DNA of 64,000 nt from an uncultured Lachnospiraceae bacterium. Lineage in GTDB: Bacteria > Bacillota > Clostridia > Lachnospirales > Lachnospiraceae. Made by a program: the position numbers and the translations under genes. The notes under the pieces were generated by a model. It made no database searches. It saw nothing but the letters and a program-made list of their open reading frames with translations, and was not told the origin of the DNA. Where the stretch lies: assembly GCA_902779395.1 (NCBI GenBank), contig CACZBK010000003.1:1-64000 (forward strand), read 5' to 3'. This document shows positions 14,691 to 23,822 of the stretch, piece by piece (the first letter of the stretch is position 1; every line of letters starts with the position of its first letter).

Positions 14691-16103
14691 ATGGACTTAA
14701 AAGGGAAAAAAGTTGTGATCATGGGAGCGGGAAAGAGCGGCATTGCAGCAGCGCAGCTGCTGGATCAGGTAGGCGCAGAGATCGTGCTCTTTGATCAGAA
14801 TGAGAGTCTGGATATAGAGGAACTTATAAAAAAGATCCCTCCCAATATCCATGTTTATGCAGGAGAACTTCCTCAGGAAGAAAAGACAGATGCGTCTCTT
14901 TTGGTGATGAGCCCGGGAATACCGGTGGATACGCCTTTTGTTGAGAGTTTCAGATCTCTTGGGATTCCGGTCTGGGGTGAGATAGAGCTGGCATACCGTT
15001 ATTCCAAAGGCCGTCTGATCGCGATAACAGGTACGAACGGAAAGACCACGACCACGGCACTTACAGGCCATATCATGAAAGACTGGTACGAAGATCATGG
15101 TATAGACGGTAAAGTGTATGTTGTCGGCAATATCGGTGATCCATATACGGAGATAGCGCTTAAGACAGGAGAAAATGATACGGTGGTCCTTGAAGTTTCG
15201 AGTTTTCAGCTCGAAACCATCGAAGAGTTTCATCCTCAGATAAGTGCGATACTGAATATCACACCGGATCATCTTAACCGGCATCATACCATGGAAGCTT
15301 ATTCTGCATGTAAGGAAGCTATAGCAAAGAATCAGTCTTCCGATGAGTTTTGTATATTGAATCATGAAGATGAGAGACTCAGGGCTTTCGCGTCAGAACG
15401 TTTAAAGGCCGGAGCATGTTTCTTCTCATCAGCCGGGGCGATCGACGCAGCGGATAAACCGGCGGTTAATCTGTATGAAGAAGACGGAAAGATATATGCC
15501 GTACGCCGTAATCCCGGGGAACTGAACATGGGCAGGGTGCAGCGGCTTATGGATATACATGATATGAAGCTTTTAGGAACTCATAATGTCGAAAATGTTA
15601 TGGCGGCTATAGCCATGTGTACTGTGGCGGGGGTTCCCATGGAGCGGATCATTTCGTCCGTATGCTCTTTTGATGCGGTTGAACACAGGATCGAATATAC
15701 CGCGACGGTAAACGGGGTGGATTATTATAATGATTCCAAAGGAACGAATCCTGATGCAGCCATAAAAGGTATACAGGCTATGGTTAAAAAGACTGTACTC
15801 ATAGGCGGAGGCTATGATAAGCAGAGTGAATATGATGAATGGATCGACAGTTTTGACGGAAAGGTAACATATCTTATTCTTCTGGGCCAGACTGCAGAAA
15901 AAATAAAGAAGTGTGCCGAAGCTCATGGATTTAAAAATATCGTTATGGTCTCAGACATGGAAGAAGCGGTAAAAAAGGCTCATGAGCTGGCCGGACCGGG
16001 AGAGGCTGTGTTGCTCTCACCCGCCTGTGCGAGTTGGGGAATGTTTAAAAACTACGAGGAAAGAGGCCGCATATTTAAGGAACTTGTGAGGAAGCTGCAG
16101 TAA
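14691..16103 (+). CDS. murD: UDP-N-acetylmuramoylalanine-D-glutamate ligase
   Basis: MurD adds D-glutamate to UDP-MurNAc-L-alanine in the cytoplasm using ATP. The 470-residue sequence has an N-terminal Rossmann domain (KVVIMGAGKSGIAAAQLL), the ATP loop TGTNGKTTTTAL (about 113-124), the central NITPDHLNRHHTMEAY, HNVENVMAA, and YYNDSKGTNPDAAIKGI with the typical Mur ligase Lys/Asp region. GGGTGATAAA precedes ATG 14691. Its stop overlaps the ftsW start (TAATG), indicating translational coupling. No murC, murE or murF is nearby. Confidence 0.97.
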   Translation: MDLKGKKVVIMGAGKSGIAAAQLLDQVGAEIVLFDQNESLDIEELIKKIPPNIHVYAGELPQEEKTDASLLVMSPGIPVDTPFVESFRSLGIPVWGEIELAYRYSKGRLIAITGTNGKTTTTALTGHIMKDWYEDHGIDGKVYVVGNIGDPYTEIALKTGENDTVVLEVSSFQLETIEEFHPQISAILNITPDHLNRHHTMEAYSACKEAIAKNQSSDEFCILNHEDERLRAFASERLKAGACFFSSAGAIDAADKPAVNLYEEDGKIYAVRRNPGELNMGRVQRLMDIHDMKLLGTHNVENVMAAIAMCTVAGVPMERIISSVCSFDAVEHRIEYTATVNGVDYYNDSKGTNPDAAIKGIQAMVKKTVLIGGGYDKQSEYDEWIDSFDGKVTYLILLGQTAEKIKKCAEAHGFKNIVMVSDMEEAVKKAHELAGPGEAVLLSPACASWGMFKNYEERGRIFKELVRKLQ

Positions 16104-17317
16104 TGGAAGAAGCGGCAAAGAAAGAAAACTTAAAGAGAAAAAGAAAAAGACGAAGAAGACCGGCAGCGGAACCGCTGACTCCGCCTGATCCGGCTATTGT
16201 GATCGCGCTTTTTGGTCTGATGATAATAGGTGCGGTGATGATCTATTCATCTACTTCTTACACATCGGATCTTGACAGCCAGTCGACTTTCCTTGTAAAG
16301 CAGATAAGAGCCGAGGTGCTGGGGATACTTGGTATGGGGCTTATCTATATCATGCCCTTCGGAGTCATAAGATGGTTTGGGAGATTAAAGCCAAGGATCG
16401 TATTATTGTGCGGTTCTCTTGGTACGGTTTTTTTACTGCTTACGCCTCTTGGAAAAACCGTTAACGGTGCAACACGCTGGATCAACCTGGGCCCCATAGG
16501 GCAGGTCCAGCCTGCTGAGATAGTAAAGATAGCGGTACTTATTTTCATAGCAGGTTATGTTGCAGAAAAAACAGGGGCTGTAGACACATTGAAGGGTTAT
16601 GCCATTCCGGCATTAGTTACATTGGGAAGCGCCGGGCTGGTATATAAGATATCCAATAACTTATCAAGTGCACTTATAATAGCTGCTATAGGAATGCTGA
16701 TGATCTTTACGGCATCAAAGAAATGGCAGTGGCAGATAATCGTATATCCGCTTATAGCCGTTCTGGGGGTGGCATACTTTTTGTCTAAGGCACATGCTGC
16801 ACAGGCTGCGGGGGATGTTGATAATCTGAAGTTCAGATATAAACGTATACTGATATGGGAGGACCCGACTAATCCGGATTTCTATTACGAAGGTGCTTTT
16901 CAGACATTACAGGGACTTTATGCCATCGGCAGCGGAGGAGTTTTCGGGAAAGGTGTAGGCAAGGGGATACAGAAGCTTGATAAGATCCCCGAGGTGCATA
17001 ATGATATGATCTACTCCGTTATATGTGAGGAGATGGGACTTGTGGGAGCAGGAGTGGTACTGATCCTTCTTGCGGTGCTGGTAATAAGGTCGGCTCAGAT
17101 AGCATTAAAAGCCAGGGATACATACTCGATGCTTTTGTGTTTCGGTGTGACGATACATATAGCGATACAGACCATATTGAATGTCATGGTTGTTACGAAT
17201 ACCATGCCCAATACCGGTGTCAGCCTGCCGTTTATCAGCTACGGAGGTTCATCTGCACTCTTTCTGATGGCCGAGGTTGGATTGGTGCTGCGCGTGGCCA
17301 GGAATAATAACAGATGA
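16103..17317 (+). CDS. ftsW: septal peptidoglycan polymerase (SEDS family, FtsW)
   Basis: FtsW is the glycosyltransferase partner of the division transpeptidase. The 404-residue protein has a very basic N-terminal tail (KRKRKRRRRP), about ten membrane helices and the SEDS signatures NGATRWINLGPIGQVQPAE and NTGVSLPFISYGGSSAL. FGKGVGKGIQKLDKIPEVHNDMIY carries the catalytic-loop Asp region. The divIB start overlaps its stop by four bases (ATGA). murG, which usually follows here, is missing. Confidence 0.95.
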   Translation: MEEAAKKENLKRKRKRRRRPAAEPLTPPDPAIVIALFGLMIIGAVMIYSSTSYTSDLDSQSTFLVKQIRAEVLGILGMGLIYIMPFGVIRWFGRLKPRIVLLCGSLGTVFLLLTPLGKTVNGATRWINLGPIGQVQPAEIVKIAVLIFIAGYVAEKTGAVDTLKGYAIPALVTLGSAGLVYKISNNLSSALIIAAIGMLMIFTASKKWQWQIIVYPLIAVLGVAYFLSKAHAAQAAGDVDNLKFRYKRILIWEDPTNPDFYYEGAFQTLQGLYAIGSGGVFGKGVGKGIQKLDKIPEVHNDMIYSVICEEMGLVGAGVVLILLAVLVIRSAQIALKARDTYSMLLCFGVTIHIAIQTILNVMVVTNTMPNTGVSLPFISYGGSSALFLMAEVGLVLRVARNNNR

Positions 17318-18060
17318 GAGATAACGATGATCCTATAAGGATAAAGCGTAATATCATAGTAATCGAACTTGTGGCCGTAATATTGCTTGGTGCTTTTTAT
17401 GTGATACTAATGGAGTTTAAGATCACGAGCGTTATGGTCCAGGGAAATAAGCATTACACTTCGGATCAGATCGTACATCTTATTGAAAACGGATGGTTTG
17501 GTGATAATTCACTGATACTGTCGCTCAAATACAGACATAAGGCTTTTAAGAACGTTCCGTTCATAGAGACTATGGAAGTCAAGATCGAAGACCGCCATAG
17601 TGTTAAGGTAAGAGTATATGAAAAGGCACTTGCGGGTTACATAAGATATCTTGACCGGTATATGTATTTTGATAAAGACGGCATGATCGTGGAAAATGCC
17701 GATGTGCCGACGGAAGGGATACCGCTTGTTACAGGACTGGAATTCGATCATCTTACAATGTATGAGCCTCTTCCGGTGGGAGACAGCGGAGTGTTTCAGA
17801 CAATTCTCGATGTGACAAAGATATTGTCAAAGCATGATATGAGTGCGGATAAGATTTACTTCAATGAGAAGTTTGAAATGACATTGTATTTCGGAGAAAT
17901 GCGAATACAGCTTGGCAGCAAGGACCTGCTGGAAGAGAAGATACAACAGGTGGAAGCGATCATGAAGACCGTTGAAGGAAAGCAGTACAAAGGTGTTCTT
18001 GACCTGAGTTCATATCAGAGCGATACGGCTACTGTAAGTTTTCAGGGAGATGAGGAATAA
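17314..18060 (+). CDS. divIB: DivIB/FtsQ-type division protein
   Basis: The 248-residue protein has a short basic cytoplasmic N-terminus, one membrane helix (about 12-32) and a POTRA-like domain (ITSVMVQGNKHYTSDQIVHL, about 37-56), then a beta domain with VKVRVYEKALAGYIRYLDRYMYFDKDG. This is the layout of FtsQ/DivIB, which recruits FtsL-DivIC and the septal synthase. It overlaps ftsW by four bases and ends the first transcription unit before ftsZ. Confidence 0.93.
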   Translation: MRDNDDPIRIKRNIIVIELVAVILLGAFYVILMEFKITSVMVQGNKHYTSDQIVHLIENGWFGDNSLILSLKYRHKAFKNVPFIETMEVKIEDRHSVKVRVYEKALAGYIRYLDRYMYFDKDGMIVENADVPTEGIPLVTGLEFDHLTMYEPLPVGDSGVFQTILDVTKILSKHDMSADKIYFNEKFEMTLYFGEMRIQLGSKDLLEEKIQQVEAIMKTVEGKQYKGVLDLSSYQSDTATVSFQGDEE

Positions 18061-18115
18061 TTGACTACCAAAGTCAACGCGCCCAAAATACGCTGTTTTT
18101 TGCACCTCAAAGATG

Positions 18116-18144
18116 TTGCGTAATAAAAAAAATCATTATATTAT
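18116..18144 (+). promoter_or_regulatory. candidate ftsZ promoter
   Basis: TTGCGT (18116-18121) and TATTAT (18139-18144) are 17 bases apart in the 192-base gap before ftsZ. The gap also has a small inverted repeat at 18061-18077 (TTGACT / AGTCAA) without a T-run. The long untranslated leader (about 18151-18252) suggests separate control of ftsZ. Confidence 0.5.
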
Positions 18145-18252
18145 AAAAAAGCATTACGGGAATTGATACAGTATTTAGTATGATTGCAGAGGGTTAATGC
18201 ACAATATCCTGTGCGTCCTGTGCGCAGATCACACCAGGAGGAGGGAAAAAAA

Positions 18253-19653
18253 TTGTTTGAGTTGTCAGATGTGAAGTCAAGTGAGATCGTAAAGATCAAA
18301 GTAGCCGGTGTAGGCGGTGCAGGAAACAACGCAGTAAACCGCATGATCGATGAGGGTATAGCCGGAGTTGAGTATTATGCAGTTAACTGTGATAAGCAGG
18401 CTTTGTTAAATACAAAAGCAAGACCTATTCAGATAGGGGAAAAGACGACCCAGGGTTTTGGAGCAGGAGCGGATCCCGAGATAGGCTGTGCTGCTGCCGA
18501 AGAAAGTATAGATGAGATCAAAGAAGCTCTTGAAGGAGCGGATATGGTATTTATCACCTGCGGTATGGGTGGCGGAACCGGAACCGGTGCCGGACCTGTA
18601 GTTGCTAAGGTTGCAAAGGATATGGGAGCTCTGGTCGTAGCAGTTGTTACCAAACCTTTCAGCTATGAGGGTGATGTGCGTATGCAGAATGCACTCAGCG
18701 GCATTGAGAACCTGCGTAACAATGTGGATACAATGGTTGTCATCCCTAATGATAAGATCCTTGAGATCGCAGACAGACGCATGACCAAGAAGGACGGTTT
18801 CAAGAAGGCAGATGAGATCCTTCAGCAGGTTGTTCAGTCTATAACAGAGCTGATCAACAATGTGCTGGATGTTAACATCGACTTTGCGGATGTTAAGAAG
18901 GTTATGTGCAATGCCGGTATCGCACATGTTGGTGTAGGCTTTGGCTCCGGTGATGAGAAAGCCATGGATGCTGTTAAGCAGGCTGTTGAGAGCAAGCTTC
19001 TCGAAACAAATATAGCAAACGCAAGAGCTGTTCTTCTTAATGTAACAGCCGGCAATTATACAATGTATGATGAGCAGACCATTTCCGAATATATCGTTTC
19101 CCAGACCGGACGTGCAGTAAACCTTATAATAGGTTCCAATGATGTTGAAGATGAAGATATGCAGGAAAACTGCAAGGTGGTTCTTATTGCGACCGGTATT
19201 GATGATCCTATGATCCACTCCGGTGGCAGGATGGTAAATCCCATAAATTATCGTGCCGGAGCCGGCAGACCTGTGCAGGGTATGCCTCAGCTCAACAGAC
19301 CTCAGTTTAATACCGGTATGATCCAGAATCCGATGCAGCAGGGTGATACCCTTGCACAGAGAGGTATGACGGCACCGTTAAGAACAGGTGTACTTCCTAC
19401 CTTCCCCGGTTCTGTTCAGGATATGCAGGCAATGCAGGCACAGCAGGATCAGTATGACGATCCTAACGGAATGCCTTCTCAGGGCGTACCCATGGGAACC
19501 AATAATCTGCCCAGATTCAACAATGGTGTTGCAAACGGAGGATTTAATTCTTCTGCCGGAACGGGCCGTATACCTACCAAACCCCGTGAACAGTTTGACA
19601 TTCCAAGCTTTATAAGCCGAAGCGGAAAGAAAGGTAAGCGCGATGACCAGTAA
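18253..19653 (+). CDS. ftsZ: cell division GTPase FtsZ
   Basis: FtsZ polymerises with GTP to form the division ring. I place the start at TTG 18253 because AGGAGGAGGG at 18236-18245 lies seven bases upstream; a longer frame from 18184 has no ribosome binding site and would add residues not seen in FtsZ. The 466-residue protein has the tubulin signature [13 protein letters not shown], the T7 loop NVDINFADVK-like segment ([16 protein letters not shown]), a Met/Gln/Asn-rich linker (about 325-435) and the C-terminal peptide [13 protein letters not shown] that binds partners. ftsA does not precede it, as is common in Clostridia where SepF substitutes. Confidence 0.98.
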   Translation: MFELSDVKSSEIVKIKVAGVGGAGNNAVNRMIDEGIAGVEYYAVNCDKQALLNTKARPIQIGEKTTQGFGAGADPEIGCAAAEESIDEIKEALEGADMVFITCGMGGGTGTGAGPVVAKVAKDMGALVVAVVTKPFSYEGDVRMQNALSGIENLRNNVDTMVVIPNDKILEIADRRMTKKDGFKKADEILQQVVQSITELINNVLDVNIDFADVKKVMCNAGIAHVGVGFGSGDEKAMDAVKQAVESKLLETNIANARAVLLNVTAGNYTMYDEQTISEYIVSQTGRAVNLIIGSNDVEDEDMQENCKVVLIATGIDDPMIHSGGRMVNPINYRAGAGRPVQGMPQLNRPQFNTGMIQNPMQQGDTLAQRGMTAPLRTGVLPTFPGSVQDMQAMQAQQDQYDDPNGMPSQGVPMGTNNLPRFNNGVANGGFNSSAGTGRIPTKPREQFDIPSFISRSGKKGKRDDQ

Positions 19654-19678
19654 AGAATGAAGATCAAGTGATCTGTCG

Positions 19679-19709
19679 GAATCCCCCTTATCCAGGGGGA
19701 TTCTTTTTA
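19679..19709 (+). terminator. ftsZ terminator
   Basis: GAATCCCCCT (19679-19688) pairs perfectly with AGGGGGATTC (19694-19703) across a 5-base loop and is followed by TTTTT. It closes the division cluster. Confidence 0.93.
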
Positions 19710-19756
19710 ACCCTTCTATATTATAAGCAATACAGTAAAAAGGAGAAGGTAAGAAA

Positions 19757-20566
19757 ATGAAAAAAGGTGAGAAGATCGATCAGAGTAAAGGACGTACCAT
19801 GGTGGCCGGTATTTTAAATCTTACTCCGGATTCCTTCAGTGACGGTGGCTTATATGAAAAGGAAGGTATCCTTAACCGTGTGGAGCATATGATCAGGGAT
19901 GGAGCGGATCTGATAGATATAGGTGCGGAATCAACACGTCCCGGAGCGCAGACGGTCACAGCAGAAGAGGAGACAGAGCGTTTGATACCGGCACTTAAGG
20001 AGATCAGAAAGCATACAGATATATATATATCCGTTGATACCTATAAGCCTGAAGTAGCACGTGCGGCACTTGATGCCGGAGCTGATATGATAAATGATGT
20101 GAGCGGGCTAGGCTATGGAGGGGTGGAGATGGCAAAGCTTTCGGCTGAATATAAAGTACCCATCATCCTTATGTATAATAAAGCTTATCATAAAAGCCCT
20201 GCAAAGCAGGATGATCTTATAGGCTATATCAATTCTGTCCTTTTCGATGCGGCACAAAAGGCCCTGAAAGCCGGGGTTTCGGAGGATAATATAATAATTG
20301 ATCCCGGCGTGGGCTTTGCCGGAGGAACCGAAAACGATCTTACCATATTAAGGGGGCTTGAGGATATATGCAGCTGGGGATGGCCTGTGATGCTGGGCTG
20401 CTCAAGAAAGTCGTTTATAGGAAATACTCTGGATCTTCCGGTAGACCAGAGGGAAGAGGCGACCATAGTGACCAGCATACTTGGGGCTCAGGCAGGCTGT
20501 GCCATTGTGCGTGTGCACAATGTGCTGGCAAACCGCAGAGCCCTTGATATGCTTGGGGCAATTTAG
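19757..20566 (+). CDS. folP: dihydropteroate synthase
   Basis: FolP condenses p-aminobenzoate with dihydropterin pyrophosphate in folate synthesis and is the sulfonamide target. The 269-residue TIM-barrel protein has GILNLTPDSFSDGG (about 18-31), DLIDIGAESTRPG, SVDTYKPEVARAAL, MINDVSG, DPGVGFAG and GCSRKSFIG in the expected order. AAGGAGAAGG precedes ATG 19757. No other folate gene is adjacent. A bulged hairpin at 20566-20595 without a T-run covers its stop codon and may help separate it from the convergent gene. Confidence 0.96.
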   Translation: MKKGEKIDQSKGRTMVAGILNLTPDSFSDGGLYEKEGILNRVEHMIRDGADLIDIGAESTRPGAQTVTAEEETERLIPALKEIRKHTDIYISVDTYKPEVARAALDAGADMINDVSGLGYGGVEMAKLSAEYKVPIILMYNKAYHKSPAKQDDLIGYINSVLFDAAQKALKAGVSEDNIIIDPGVGFAGGTENDLTILRGLEDICSWGWPVMLGCSRKSFIGNTLDLPVDQREEATIVTSILGAQAGCAIVRVHNVLANRRALDMLGAI

Positions 20567-20615
20567 GATGCTGCAGGAGTTCTTTGCAGCGATCCGGATA
20601 TTTTGTGTGAGCTTT

Positions 20616-22232
20616 TTAAAATGGTACTTCGTGTATGAAAACTATCTGGCCTTCTTTGTTGAAGTACAGATACATAAGGCCGCCATCGGGATCGGCAGAC
20701 AGGCGCTCCCGGAATTCATCATGGCTTAGGAGCGGGTTGAAAGGATTGCCGCTAAAGTTTGCATACATGGGGCAGTCGTCTGTAAGTGTGTATGATGTAT
20801 AATCCTGATCAAAGCCTGCGATGACCCATCCCTGGTCTTCAAAGTCTTTTTCACTCAGACCGTATGCATCTATCTTATCAATGTCTTCCGGTTCGATCAG
20901 CTCCACAAGATCGGCATTTATGTGATCTGAGTCCTTGCCGGCTGTCACATATGCATATGAAGAAGCATATTCATCTATATCATCAAGTGAAGCTGAGGAG
21001 AGTCTGTCCGGAGTTCCGGAAAAATCAAGTGAAGTGAGATAATTCTCCAGTGCAGTAATGGTGTAAGGACTTTGATCAGGATGAAAATATATGATATAAG
21101 CATAAGCATATCCGGGATCAACAGTATCTGTAGTGCTGTTGTATGAACCGGGTATCTGTGAGAACATGCCAAGGTAGTAACCGGTATCTTCATTGCTTCC
21201 CTGGGTCCAGAAAGTAAGCACGCTGCGATTGCCGTTTATATAGGCGTACTTAGTGAAATTACTGCTTTGATCATAATCTTTTCCGAAAATGGAAAGGCTT
21301 CCTTTGTTAGGGTGATGTCCGGTACTTTTTAAGCACATGTCAACGAATTCTTCTTCTTTCCAATAAATATCTGCACCGTCATCAGCCTTAAAGCAGCGGT
21401 TCTCTATATCGATCAGTGCTGCGTAACCTTCATCAACATAGTAATATGTATTATCATTTTCTATATGTGCTTCGACGTTTTTAAGGCCTGGCAGATGTGC
21501 GGTATTGATCAGATACTGGTGGTTTTTACCGGCCTTGCCCGTGGAATAGAAGCCGTACTGTTCTGCCGGATTGTACAAACCGCTGAAATAGAGAAACTCG
21601 GGATGATCCCGGTAGTATTGCCCGTTGGCAGATGCACCGAAGTTACAGTAATCTACCCATTCAACAAAACCATCCGGCAGGTTTTTGAAAGGACAGCCGG
21701 GCAGGAAGACGGTGAGCTTGTCTGTGTTCTCCAGACCGTAAGGCTCGCTGTACTGGTAAAGGACCTTATCCACTATCTCGTTAGTGCCGGGGGTGTTCTC
21801 ATATTCTATCTCGCCTATGGTTACGTTATAGATATAGTCGTCCACTTTTTCAAAATCTGTAAAGCGGCCGCTGAAGCTGCATTGATATATGGTACCGCCC
21901 GGATATCCCGGGCCGGTAGAGCCCATTTCCGAATCGGAATAATAGCCTTCAAAATGCCCCTTGGGGTCTACTGTAAGGCTTGTGCCCCAGCCGCCGGCAC
22001 CGCTGGAAAATTCATAATCCCATTCTGACATGATACCGTACAGGTCGATATCAGGCATAACGGGTTCTTCCGTGGGGGCAGGAGCCTGCGTGGGTTCTGC
22101 GGTGGGAGCCGGAGTCGGTGTGGCCTCATACGCTTCACCTATGGTACCCCTGCCGGAACCTTCATCAGCGGTGCAGGCGCTTATAATAACAGTTGAGAGC
22201 AGTGCTGCCAGTATCAGTCTCTTTGATTTCAT
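20616..22232 (-). CDS. lipoprotein of unknown function with Thr/Pro linker
   Basis: I start the gene at the ATG ending at 22232, which has AGGAGGATAAGG upstream; a longer frame adds an unlikely hydrophobic segment. The 538-residue product has a signal peptide with lipobox ISAC (Cys20), then a spacer of repeated TPxP/PTxxP (EATPTPAPTAEPTQAPAPTE), then a large acidic, aromatic-rich domain (for example GGWGTSLTVDPKGHFEGYYSDS). The Asp/Gly/Tyr-rich content suggests an extracellular beta-rich fold. No family was recognised. It is convergent with folP and divergent from the zinc locus, so it is a single-gene unit. Confidence 0.8.
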   Translation of the reverse strand: MKSKRLILAALLSTVIISACTADEGSGRGTIGEAYEATPTPAPTAEPTQAPAPTEEPVMPDIDLYGIMSEWDYEFSSGAGGWGTSLTVDPKGHFEGYYSDSEMGSTGPGYPGGTIYQCSFSGRFTDFEKVDDYIYNVTIGEIEYENTPGTNEIVDKVLYQYSEPYGLENTDKLTVFLPGCPFKNLPDGFVEWVDYCNFGASANGQYYRDHPEFLYFSGLYNPAEQYGFYSTGKAGKNHQYLINTAHLPGLKNVEAHIENDNTYYYVDEGYAALIDIENRCFKADDGADIYWKEEEFVDMCLKSTGHHPNKGSLSIFGKDYDQSSNFTKYAYINGNRSVLTFWTQGSNEDTGYYLGMFSQIPGSYNSTTDTVDPGYAYAYIIYFHPDQSPYTITALENYLTSLDFSGTPDRLSSASLDDIDEYASSYAYVTAGKDSDHINADLVELIEPEDIDKIDAYGLSEKDFEDQGWVIAGFDQDYTSYTLTDDCPMYANFSGNPFNPLLSHDEFRERLSADPDGGLMYLYFNKEGQIVFIHEVPF

Positions 22233-22260
22233 GATCCTTATCCTCCTGTCTATGGCATAA

Positions 22261-22289
22261 AGTATAAAGAAGAGTATTATGAAAAGCAA
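22261..22289 (-). promoter_or_regulatory. promoter of the minus-strand lipoprotein gene
   Basis: On the minus strand TTGCTT (22289-22284) and TATACT (22266-22261) are 17 bases apart, about 30 bases before the ATG at 22232. Confidence 0.6.
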
Positions 22290-22303
22290 GGAAATTGTGT
22301 TGC

Positions 22304-22332
22304 TTGACATAATGCAGGATAAAAGCTACAAT
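22304..22332 (+). promoter_or_regulatory. strong promoter of the zinc locus
   Basis: A perfect -35 TTGACA (22304-22309) and near-perfect -10 TACAAT (22327-22332) are 17 bases apart. The 65-base leader contains a small inverted repeat, CAGG-TATTAATG-CCTG. I do not recognise a standard Zur box, although strong core elements usually imply a repressor. Confidence 0.85.
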
Positions 22333-22403
22333 TTGAGTTTGTTATCGTAAGTACAGCAGGTATTAATGCCTGTGTATGACACTTGGTGTTTACAGTGTTA
22401 TTA

Positions 22404-22724
22404 ATGGAGCGGCTTGTGAACATATACGGGAAAAAACAATATGATAAGCTTGTGCTGATATTGGGAATGATGGCATTGGTTTCAATGCTGTTTTCCGTAT
22501 GCCTTGCATGTGTGGAAACGCATCATGACTGTCAGGGAGAAGATTGTCCTATATGCGCATGCATACATCAATGCCGTGAAAGTCTGAGGGATCTTTCTGC
22601 CGGCCTGATACCGGCCTTCTCCGTTTTTTTTATAGTAACGGCTGTATACGGGATCAATGAGTTCTTTTTGCCTTTCGGTAAAAATGATACGCCGGTGAGC
22701 CTCAAGGTGCGCATGAATGATTGA
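22404..22724 (+). CDS. small Cys/His-rich two-helix membrane protein
   Basis: The 106-residue protein has two membrane helices (about 19-37 and 67-90) joined by a loop packed with metal-ligand residues: CLACVETHHDCQGEDCPICA followed by CIHQC. It holds eight cysteines and three histidines within about 30 residues. It is the first gene after a strong promoter, 55 bases upstream of a zinc-binding lipoprotein gene. I infer a metal-binding or metal-sensing accessory of the zinc importer; no characterised family was recognised. Neither the ATG 22404 nor a TTG at 22383 has a clear ribosome binding site. Confidence 0.65.
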   Translation: MERLVNIYGKKQYDKLVLILGMMALVSMLFSVCLACVETHHDCQGEDCPICACIHQCRESLRDLSAGLIPAFSVFFIVTAVYGINEFFLPFGKNDTPVSLKVRMND

Positions 22725-22779
22725 GATACCGCGGTAACTGTAGGTTAACAGATTTATTTACAATTATCGGAGGTAGATC

Positions 22780-23820
22780 ATGAAAAATAAAATGTCAGTT
22801 TTTATGACCGTTCTTATCGCAACGGTATATTTATGTGCCTGTGCTCCCGAGGCAGCGGTTACGGGAGAAAAAGTTTCGGCAGCAGATAATACTATCAGTA
22901 TTGTTACCACCATTTTTCCGGAATATGACTGGGTAAGAAATATCCTTGGAGATAATCCCGCCGGAGCGGAGATAACCATGCTTCTTGATAATGGTGTGGA
23001 TCTTCACAGCTATCAGCCGACTGCAGATGATATATTAAAGATAGCACAATGTGATCTTTTCATATATGTCGGCGGAGAATCCGACAGCTGGGTTGAGGAT
23101 GCTCTTCATGAATCCATTAATAAGGAAATGAAAGTGATCAATCTGCTTGATGAGCTGGGAAACGCCGTTAAGGAAGAGGAGATCGTGGAAGGCATGGAAG
23201 CAGAGCATGATCATGAAGATGATGAGGATCATGAAGATCATGATGAGGGAGATGAACATGACCATGAGCATGAGGAAGAGCCGGAGTATGATGAGCATGT
23301 ATGGCTTTCTCTTAAAAATGCCTGTGTTCTTTGCGGCGTAGTGGAAGAAGCTCTTGCTGAGATAGATAGTACCAATGCTTCCGTATACAAGAGCAATCTT
23401 GATGATTATTGCGCTAAACTGAAAGCTCTTGATGAGGAGTATGCTGCGGCAGTTGCCTCCTCAGCTAAGGATACGGTCCTGTTTGCGGATCGTTTCCCCT
23501 TCCGCTATATGGTGGATGATTACGGACTGAAATATTATGCTGCTTTTGCCGGCTGTTCGGCAGAGAGTGAAGCAAGCTTTGATACCATTACATTCCTTGC
23601 AGGAAAGGCAGATGAGCTCTCACTTAAGCATGTTCTGATAATAGAAAGCTCTGATGGGAAGATAGCAGATACCGTCATAGCAAACACTTCATCGGCTGAT
23701 GCGACCGTACTTAAAATGGATTCGCTTCAGTCTGTTACTTCAAAAGATGTAGAAGCAGGTGCAAGTTATCTGGGAGTAATGCAGCAGAACCTGGATGTAT
23801 TAAAGGAGGCTTTACAGTAA
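22780..23820 (+). CDS. znuA: zinc ABC transporter substrate-binding lipoprotein (ZnuA/AdcA-like)
   Basis: This 346-residue protein binds zinc (or manganese) outside the membrane and delivers it to the importer. It has a lipobox LCAC (Cys21), the cluster A-I fold with a His at VDLHSYQPT, an acidic His-rich loop at about 138-170 with repeated DHED/HDHE blocks, then DEHVWLSLKN, FADRFPFRYMVDDY, and the late IESSDGKIAD segment. A His-rich loop is typical of zinc-specific members and is thought to gather the ion. CGGAGG precedes ATG 22780. The ATPase and permease genes follow in order. Confidence 0.93.
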   Translation: MKNKMSVFMTVLIATVYLCACAPEAAVTGEKVSAADNTISIVTTIFPEYDWVRNILGDNPAGAEITMLLDNGVDLHSYQPTADDILKIAQCDLFIYVGGESDSWVEDALHESINKEMKVINLLDELGNAVKEEEIVEGMEAEHDHEDDEDHEDHDEGDEHDHEHEEEPEYDEHVWLSLKNACVLCGVVEEALAEIDSTNASVYKSNLDDYCAKLKALDEEYAAAVASSAKDTVLFADRFPFRYMVDDYGLKYYAAFAGCSAESEASFDTITFLAGKADELSLKHVLIIESSDGKIADTVIANTSSADATVLKMDSLQSVTSKDVEAGASYLGVMQQNLDVLKEALQ

Positions 23821-23822
23821 AG

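Noticed and set aside
18061-18077. Inverted repeat TTGACT/AGTCAA after divIB as a terminator
   Set aside because: The stem is only six pairs and no T-run follows directly, so termination is not supported; kept only as a note in the ftsZ promoter entry.
21465-22028. Plus-strand frame of 187 codons opposite the lipoprotein gene
   Set aside because: The minus-strand frame has a signal peptide, lipobox, promoter and AGGAGG; the plus-strand frame has none and would start inside the other gene.
23200-23290. Tandem GATCATGAAGATGATGAG-like repeat in znuA
   Set aside because: It encodes the acidic His-rich loop expected of zinc-binding ZnuA proteins and is explained by protein function.
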